Part shown: piece by piece, positions 13,624-18,547 of the stretch
Layout: the number at the start of each line of letters is the position of its first letter
How positions within the stretch are numbered: the stretch's first letter is position 1
Assembly: GCA_002688395.1 (NCBI GenBank)
Contig: NZCU01000020.1
Coordinates: 1 to 18,547 of the forward strand
DNA: 18,547 nt
Origin: Nanobdellota archaeon
GTDB lineage: Archaea > Nanobdellota > Nanobdellia > SCGC-AAA011-G17 > ARS1403
Direction of reading: 5' to 3'
Notes under the pieces: model-generated
What the model saw: the letters and a program-made list of their open reading frames with translations, nothing else
The model's database searches: none
Told to the model about the DNA's origin: nothing
Translations under genes and position numbers: made by a program

Positions 13624-14169
13624 ATGAAATTAGTAGGAAAAAGAGTAGAAAGATTAAATTCTTTCGGAGATAGCTTAGCTATCCAATTAAGAGATGAGGG
13701 TCAAATGAGATTATCCCCAGCGTTAATGTCTAGATTAAAAGTAACTGCAGACAATAACAAAATAGGTATAGCTTATCCTGACGAAGGAGAAAAAGATTTA
13801 CATATATATGTAGCACCTGATGGTGATGGTGTAGCAGTAAACAAACAAGGATATATAAAAAATATACCTCATAATAGAGATTTGAGATCTCATATGGATC
13901 TTTCAAGTACTGGAGAGGAAGATTTATATATATGTGAAGAATCTATAGAAATTCCAGAACATCCTGGATACACATTTTACAAAATAGTATTAGATACTTA
14001 TGATGAGTGGGATGTAGATGATTCAACTGTTGTAGAACACGATATTCAAGAAGAAGACACAGTTGAAGATCATACAGACGATTCTCAGGAAGTAGAAGAG
14101 ACTGATAATGAGATAGTTACAGAAGATAAAGAAAATGACGAAAAGTTTGAAGATTTCGATCTAATTTAG
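13624..14169 (+). CDS. 181-residue protein with long acidic tail
   Basis: Residues 1-125 look beta-rich (SLAIQLRDEGQMRL, IGIAYPDEGEKDLHIYVAPDGDGVAV, YTFYKIVLDTYDEW). From about residue 128 to the end the chain is a low-complexity Asp/Glu tail finishing FEDFDLI, the kind of acidic tail with hydrophobic tip seen in SSB, T4 gp32 and T7 gp2.5. No family recognised for the core. Three bases separate it from the Sak4-like gene and 36 from the SSB-like gene. It could be a second single-strand-binding or recombination mediator protein; the tail is seen, the function inferred. Confidence 0.7.
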   Translation: MKLVGKRVERLNSFGDSLAIQLRDEGQMRLSPALMSRLKVTADNNKIGIAYPDEGEKDLHIYVAPDGDGVAVNKQGYIKNIPHNRDLRSHMDLSSTGEEDLYICEESIEIPEHPGYTFYKIVLDTYDEWDVDDSTVVEHDIQEEDTVEDHTDDSQEVEETDNEIVTEDKENDEKFEDFDLI

Positions 14170-14205
14170 TATTTTAGCAACCAATTTAAATTTAAATAAA
14201 TAATT

Positions 14206-14784
14206 ATGTACAAAATCAATCAAAGCACAAAAGTGCAAGAAAGTGGTGGTTCTTCAGCCATACCAGTAGGTATAAATGAAGGATGTTCTCTAATGAACAT
14301 ATCTAAAGAAATAACTAAGGATGGTAATCCTTATCTATGTTTCTTATTTAACGATTCAAATGGTAATGAGTTAAAACACATGGAATTTGATGTAAATCCA
14401 GAAAGAGTTAATCCTAAACCAGGAGAGTCTAATGATGAAGCAGTATCTAGAAGAGTAAACAATATGTTAGTTAGAATAAAACATATATGTACTAAGTTTG
14501 TAGATCCAGACTCTTTCTCTGTACAAGGTAATAACTATGACGAACTATGTGATAGTTTAGTTACTTTTATGGGAACAAAATTTCAAGGTGTTCCTGTAAG
14601 ACTGAAAGTGGTATATTCATGGAATGATTATTCTAGTTTACCAAATTTCTGTCCATTTATTGAAACTATGGATACTAATCCAAGTGGATTAAAGATTAAT
14701 CCTAAATATGATAAAATGGAAAAAGATAGTGCAGAAGCACAAACAGAAGTAGCATCAACAGACAGTTCTGATCTGCCATTCTAA
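14206..14784 (+). CDS. single-stranded DNA-binding protein
   Basis: 192 residues. The core (25-155) has alternating strands compatible with an OB fold (LMNISKEITKDGNPYLCFLF, VPVRLKVVYSWNDY, FCPFIETM). After residue 170 an acidic, Ser/Ala-rich linker ends SSDLPF, closely resembling the bacterial SSB tip DDDIPF that recruits partner proteins. Placement after the Sak4-like ATPase supports SSB. It has no Trp-rich EcoSSB signature, so it is a divergent phage type rather than a direct homologue. It starts after a Shine-Dalgarno-free TAATTATG leader and is followed by a terminator/attenuator-like structure (14802-14880). Confidence 0.78.
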   Translation: MYKINQSTKVQESGGSSAIPVGINEGCSLMNISKEITKDGNPYLCFLFNDSNGNELKHMEFDVNPERVNPKPGESNDEAVSRRVNNMLVRIKHICTKFVDPDSFSVQGNNYDELCDSLVTFMGTKFQGVPVRLKVVYSWNDYSSLPNFCPFIETMDTNPSGLKINPKYDKMEKDSAEAQTEVASTDSSDLPF

Positions 14785-14801
14785 AAGATCCACCTTGATT
14801 C

Positions 14802-14880
14802 AGAAACTGAGGAGATAACAGAGGCCTAGAGGACGATTAAGTTCATTCCTAGAGGACGAAACTCCTCTTTTTCTGTTTCT
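14802..14880 (+). terminator. terminator with alternative stems and a 12-nt direct repeat
   Basis: AGAGGA (14851-14856), loop CGAAAC, TCCTCT (14863-14868) continues into TTTT, an intrinsic terminator. The same TCCTC bases can instead pair upstream: GAGGAG (14809-14814) with CTCCTC (14862-14867), closed by AGAAAC (14802-14807) with GTTTCT (14875-14880). CCTAGAGGACGA is repeated exactly at 14825-14836 and 14848-14859, so purine-rich GAGG segments occur several times before one pyrimidine partner. This allows competing folds between SSB and primase, as in attenuation. Confidence 0.6.
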
Positions 14881-14898
14881 TAACATAAAAAATAAGAT

Positions 14899-15906
14899 AT
14901 GATTTATAATTTAAGCAATGTCAAGAATTATAAACCTAACATCACAAAACAAGCAATACTTAACATAACAACTGAAGAAGAAATCTTCAGACACTATTTA
15001 GGATTTGACTTTAAATTAGGTAAGATGTATCATAGTCCCCTAAGAAAAGATAAAAATCCTTCATTTAATTTATATTATGCTTCAAATGGTGATATGAGGT
15101 TCAAAGATTTTAATGGACAACAAGGTACATGTTTTGATCTAGTAATGATATTAAGTGGATCAAGATTTAATGATTGTCTTAAGATAATAAATTCTGATAT
15201 GAATCTAGGTTTAGAAAATTCTTATAGTACAGAAGAAGTAAAGAGAGTTAAGTATACAAATTTTAGAGAAAATATACTAAAAGAAAAAAGTGAGTGTTTA
15301 ATACAATTTAAACCTCAACATTTTACAGATGAAGATATAAAATACTGGAAAAAATTTAATATAGATTATAATATACTTAAGAGATATAATATATATAGTT
15401 CTAAATATGTATTTGTAAATAAAAAATTAGTATTTACATATTCTAAAAATAATCCTGTATATTCTTATTCGTTACCAAACAACAAAGTTAAAGTATACAG
15501 ACCCATGTCAGATAAGGGAAAGTATAAGTGGTTAAGTAATGCAACAAATAATGAAATCCAAGGATTATATCAATTAGAATATGACAGTGATACACTAGTT
15601 ATAACTAAATCTATGAAAGATGTGATGTGTTTAAGATCGTTTGGAATAGATGCTATAGCTCCTCAAGCTGAGACTAATTATTTAAACGTAGAACTAGCTA
15701 ATAATGTTACACAAAAATACGAAAAAATAGTTATATTATACGATAATGATGATGCTGGGATCAATGGAGCTAGTGAGTTACAGAAAATATTACCTAATGC
15801 TAAAATATCTTTTATACCTATATCTTCAAAATGTAAAGATATAAGTGAGTATTTTAGTATATATGGTATGGAAGAAACAAATGAACTATTAATAAAAATA
15901 ATATAA
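14899..15906 (+). CDS. divergent DnaG-type primase with altered TOPRIM motif
   Basis: 335 residues. The N-terminal HSPLRKDKNPSF (45-56) and MRFKDFNGQQGTCFDLV (66-82) match the CHC2 zinc-ribbon frame of DnaG primases, but only one Cys (C78) remains, so zinc binding appears lost. The TOPRIM region reads LVITKSMKDVMCL (233-245) and VILYDNDDAG (278-287): the DxD pair (D282, D284) and D241 are kept, but the catalytic Glu of the usual TEGxxD is Lys (K237). Similar TKSxKD forms occur, as I recall, in Bacteroidota phages. It probably primes replication with the DnaB-like helicase, or has lost activity. Preceded by the attenuator-like element; two bases separate it from the resolvase gene. Confidence 0.82.
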   Translation: MIYNLSNVKNYKPNITKQAILNITTEEEIFRHYLGFDFKLGKMYHSPLRKDKNPSFNLYYASNGDMRFKDFNGQQGTCFDLVMILSGSRFNDCLKIINSDMNLGLENSYSTEEVKRVKYTNFRENILKEKSECLIQFKPQHFTDEDIKYWKKFNIDYNILKRYNIYSSKYVFVNKKLVFTYSKNNPVYSYSLPNNKVKVYRPMSDKGKYKWLSNATNNEIQGLYQLEYDSDTLVITKSMKDVMCLRSFGIDAIAPQAETNYLNVELANNVTQKYEKIVILYDNDDAGINGASELQKILPNAKISFIPISSKCKDISEYFSIYGMEETNELLIKII

Positions 15907-15908
15907 TT

Positions 15909-16496
15909 ATGAGTGGTAATGTGTGGAAAGTGGTTATACCTAATTTTGAAAATAAGGTCCCCGTCTCGAAAAGAAGAAGAGCAAAATATTTTAATAAGAA
16001 AAAAGTAAAAGTTACTGATCTACCTAATAAACATCAAAAATATATATCTACAGGTAAATATCTTTGGGATAAAAAAGGATATCTAGTAGACGACAAAGGT
16101 AATAGAGTTTTGGCTAATCCTTTAGTTGCTGGTAAACCTAAATTTTGGACTATAAATGGTCAGAGAATATATGATGGTAGTTTAAACTATCATGTAAGAG
16201 CATTTGTAGCTAAGTGGGTACATGCTTATCTAAAACCTTATATAGAAGAGTTACCTACATTTAAATTAAAAGAAGGTGAATATTTAAGAGTATGGATAGA
16301 TTTATATAAACCAGGAGAAAATCAAAACTGGGACTGTGATAATCTATGGCCTTGGACTAAATGGTTTATGGATACTTTGGTAGAATGTGGAAAAGTTCCT
16401 GATGATAGTATAGAATTTGTACGAAGTTGTGGACAAATAAGTTATGTAGAATCAGTAGATGAAAGAAAGTTAGTATTTAATATACAAATAATATAA
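15909..16496 (+). CDS. RusA-like Holliday junction resolvase
   Basis: 195 residues. The C-terminal half carries the RusA acidic pattern: WDCDNLWPWTKWFMDTL (141-157) with D142, D144, K151 and D155, then VPDDS (163-167) with D165/D166. In E. coli RusA the equivalent Asp residues bind magnesium and a Lys is needed for cleavage. The first 120 residues are longer than in E. coli RusA (120 residues in total) and are basic at the start (KRRRAKYFNKKKVK), possibly extra DNA contacts. It would resolve branched DNA during replication and before packaging. It lies between primase and nuclease with 1-2 nt gaps, part of one unit. Confidence 0.82.
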   Translation: MSGNVWKVVIPNFENKVPVSKRRRAKYFNKKKVKVTDLPNKHQKYISTGKYLWDKKGYLVDDKGNRVLANPLVAGKPKFWTINGQRIYDGSLNYHVRAFVAKWVHAYLKPYIEELPTFKLKEGEYLRVWIDLYKPGENQNWDCDNLWPWTKWFMDTLVECGKVPDDSIEFVRSCGQISYVESVDERKLVFNIQII

Positions 16497-16497
16497 T

Positions 16498-17547
16498 ATG
16501 GAAGAATATAAAAAAACGTTAGAAGATCATAAGTTAAGTCATTCCTCTTTAAACTTATTAGATTATAGTCCTTCATTTTATAGAGAACATATATTGAATC
16601 CTAAAGATGAAGATACTAGTTATTTTAGAAAAGGTTCTGCAGTAGATTGTTTATTAACTGAACCTACAGAATTTGACAAAAGATATGTATTATGTACAGT
16701 TGAATCTCCTGGTGGTATGATGGGTGAGTTTGTTAAAATTTACTTACATAATATAAATAGAGATGATATTGACGAAGATACAAAAAGAAAAGCAGCTTAT
16801 GTAGCTTCTGGATTTAAGATTAAATATGAGTCAGTAATTAAAAAGTTTGAAGTACCTGAGATACAAGAGTATGTTAAATTTACTCTTGAAAATAAAGATA
16901 AAACACTTTTATCTAGAGAAGAGATGACACAAACTATTAATATGGTGAATATGTTACAAAAATGTGTAATAACAGAAGAATACTTTAAAGCAGATAATGA
17001 TCTTAGGGAGACAGAAAATCAATTAAAATTTGAAATGCCTTGGAAAACTAAATCTGGAAAAGAATATACTATAAGAGGTATGTTAGATAAAGTAATTATA
17101 AATCATAAAGATAAAACTATACAAGCTGTAGATTTAAAAACAACTGGTAAACCAGTATATAGTTTCCCAAATAGTTACATAAAATATGCTTATTATAGAC
17201 AAGCAGCTATTTATCAATATTATATTAAGTCTCTATTTAGAAAAATGATAACAAGAAAGAATAATGAACTCAAGGATTATGAAGTATTACCTTTTAAATT
17301 TATAGTAGCAGAGACTGCATGTAACAACAAACCACTAGTATTTGAAGTAAGTGAAGAAGATTTAGAAATAGGATTAAACGGAGGATTTTCTAAATCTACA
17401 GGAAAAAGGATAAAAGGATTTGCTGAATTAATAGAGGAGGTAGAATGGCATCAAGAAACTGGTGAATGGGAAATTAAAAAAGAAGTAATAGATAATAACG
17501 GAGTAATAACATTAAATGAATTAAAAAATGACAACAAGAAAAATTAG
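16498..17547 (+). CDS. PD-(D/E)XK exonuclease (RecE/ExoVIII/Cas4-like)
   Basis: 349 residues. The active-site order of PD-(D/E)XK exonucleases is visible: an early GSAVDCLL (46-53, where relatives often have GxxxH), GMLDKVI (194-200) with D197, VDLKTT (211-216) with D212 and K214, and YYRQAAIYQYY (232-242), the usual helix with Q235. The N-terminal HSSLNLLDYSPSFYREHI (15-32) resembles the opening of RecE C-terminal/ExoVIII-type nucleases. It would resect double-strand ends to feed the Sak4-like ATPase and SSB for annealing. It starts one base after the resolvase stop and overlaps the MoxR-like gene by 20 nt. Confidence 0.88.
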   Translation: MEEYKKTLEDHKLSHSSLNLLDYSPSFYREHILNPKDEDTSYFRKGSAVDCLLTEPTEFDKRYVLCTVESPGGMMGEFVKIYLHNINRDDIDEDTKRKAAYVASGFKIKYESVIKKFEVPEIQEYVKFTLENKDKTLLSREEMTQTINMVNMLQKCVITEEYFKADNDLRETENQLKFEMPWKTKSGKEYTIRGMLDKVIINHKDKTIQAVDLKTTGKPVYSFPNSYIKYAYYRQAAIYQYYIKSLFRKMITRKNNELKDYEVLPFKFIVAETACNNKPLVFEVSEEDLEIGLNGGFSKSTGKRIKGFAELIEEVEWHQETGEWEIKKEVIDNNGVITLNELKNDNKKN

Positions 17548-18547
17548 AACTAAATTAGTAGGAAAAGAAGAAATATTTAAAGTATTAGCATTAGGAGAAG
17601 TTACAAAACTACCTGTATTATTATTAGGAGATCCTGGTGTAGGAAAGACCCAATCACTTATAGATTTCGCAGCAGCTAAATATAATTATGTCAAAGCAGA
17701 CGTTAAAGAAAAAACTTTTATTATAGAATTAGATGAAGGTACTAAAACTTCTGAGATTAAAGGTAGAGTAAATATGAAAAATTTACTTGAGAATAAAGAA
17801 TATACTTTAGATGCTCCTATAGCTGATGCAGAGTTTGTATTAATAAACGAAGTAGATAAAGGAACATCTGGAGTAAGAAATACTTTATTATCTGTAATGA
17901 GAGAAAAAGCATTATTTTACGGTAATGAAATAAAGAAATGTAAATGGCAAGTATTTGCAGGATCCTGTAATGTCATCCCGACTGATGAATTAGAAAATCC
18001 TTTCTGGGATAGATTTGTACTAACATCTAAAGTAGATAGAGTAGGTGCAGATAATTTTACTAAAATATGGAAAAATAATACTATAGTTTTAGATATACCT
18101 ATACCTACAAAAGAAGAGATAGATAATGTTAAAGTAAGTGATAAAGGTATAAATAAGTTTATAAAAGTAGTATATGATTCAGTGTCTGATAGAACAGCTT
18201 CTTATTTAAAAAATCTTACTAAAGCTGTAAAATTAGTATATGATCTAGATGATATAGGATCATTAATGAAATGTTGTGAACTAATAGCTCCTTCTAAACT
18301 TAGTAACTTATCTTCAAAATTAGAAACTAAGAGAGAAAATGCTATTAAAACTAAAATAGATGGTATAGAAGGTGTATTAGCAGGTAATAACTCTTCTTAT
18401 AGCCAGGTATATTTAAAGCAGGTTGTAGATGATTTAGAAGAAATATCTAAAATTAAAACTTACTCTAACCAAGTTTCTGATTTAGTAACAAGCATAGTTA
18501 ATAAATTAGACGACGCTATCTGTGATGATTTAGATGTAATAAAAAAC
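17528..18547 (+). CDS. MoxR-type AAA+ ATPase (truncated by window end)
   Basis: 340 codons are visible with no stop, so the C-terminus is outside the window. MTTRKIRTKLVGKEEIFKVL opens it; Walker A is GDPGVGKT (34-41), Walker B FVLINEVDK (103-111), sensor 1 GSCN (145-148), and ENPFWDRF (156-163) carries the Asp-Arg-Phe segment typical of MoxR/RavA ATPases. These are ring-forming chaperone-like ATPases that usually work with a VWA-domain partner, which would be expected just downstream. Residues 200 onward are helical and less conserved. The ATG overlaps the nuclease gene by 20 nt. Its presence in a phage replication run is less usual; a substrate is not known. Confidence 0.85.
   Translation, partial: MTTRKIRTKLVGKEEIFKVLALGEVTKLPVLLLGDPGVGKTQSLIDFAAAKYNYVKADVKEKTFIIELDEGTKTSEIKGRVNMKNLLENKEYTLDAPIADAEFVLINEVDKGTSGVRNTLLSVMREKALFYGNEIKKCKWQVFAGSCNVIPTDELENPFWDRFVLTSKVDRVGADNFTKIWKNNTIVLDIPIPTKEEIDNVKVSDKGINKFIKVVYDSVSDRTASYLKNLTKAVKLVYDLDDIGSLMKCCELIAPSKLSNLSSKLETKRENAIKTKIDGIEGVLAGNNSSYSQVYLKQVVDDLEEISKIKTYSNQVSDLVTSIVNKLDDAICDDLDVIKN

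Noticed and set aside
14802..14870. CTGAGGA ... CGAAAC, resembling hammerhead ribozyme core sequences
   Set aside because: The bases after CTGAGGA do not pair with those before GAAA, so stem II cannot form; the hairpin is better read as a terminator.
1..18547. CRISPR array
   Set aside because: No set of regularly spaced direct repeats was found; the only notable short direct repeat is the 12-nt pair at 14825 and 14848.

Overview
The window is a stretch of a tailed double-stranded DNA phage (or prophage) genome that probably infects a Bacteroidota host. Evidence: the DNA is very A+T rich; every convincing gene lies on the + strand in a tightly packed array; most junctions are ATGA-type or longer overlaps; and the replication genes are phage-like (exo-pol family A polymerase, short DnaB-type helicase, Sak4-like ATPase, SSB, primase, RusA-like resolvase, RecE/Cas4-like nuclease). 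The host guess rests on starts that lack Shine-Dalgarno sequences and sit in A/T-rich leaders (TTAATTATG type), on one match to the Bacteroidota promoter consensus (GTTG, 19 nt, TATATTTG before 4810), and on a lipoprotein signal. A crAss-like or Cellulophaga/Flavobacterium-type phage is possible, but no capsid, portal or terminase gene is present to decide it.

Layout. 1-1100: a small protein (41-283) of visibly higher G+C, then about 800 bases with almost no conventional coding, filled with RNA-like hairpins and a few candidate micro-ORFs. 1110-2239: very small proteins, one a 44-residue membrane protein, leading into a DUF1287 putative cell-wall hydrolase; together these look like a lysis cassette. 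2352-5398: eight or so small proteins of unknown function, in two runs separated by a long hairpin and a promoter, ending at a clear intrinsic terminator. 5486-7901: an unknown protein overlapping the DNA polymerase. 8070-8812: a membrane-anchored zinc-ribbon protein, a small lipoprotein and a basic peptide. 8809-14784: SF2 helicase, D12-class adenine methyltransferase, DUF1599-like protein, candidate helicase loader, DnaB-like helicase, Sak4-like ATPase, an acidic-tailed protein and SSB. 14899-18547: divergent primase, RusA-like resolvase, PD-(D/E)XK nuclease and a MoxR-type AAA+ ATPase cut by the window end.

Working together, the right two thirds form a replication/recombination module: loader plus helicase open the fork, primase and PolA copy it, SSB coats single strands, the Sak4-like ATPase with the PD-(D/E)XK nuclease and RusA-like resolvase provide recombination and branch resolution, and the methyltransferase modifies the product.

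The most unusual signal is non-coding. Nearly every gap longer than about 60 nt holds a long, often branched inverted-repeat element (267-318, 335-589, 707-872, 998-1088, 2247-2328, 4354-4410, 5440-5469, 7909-8054, 14802-14880). Some look like terminators; others are too branched or lack a U tract and may be structured RNAs or processing sites.
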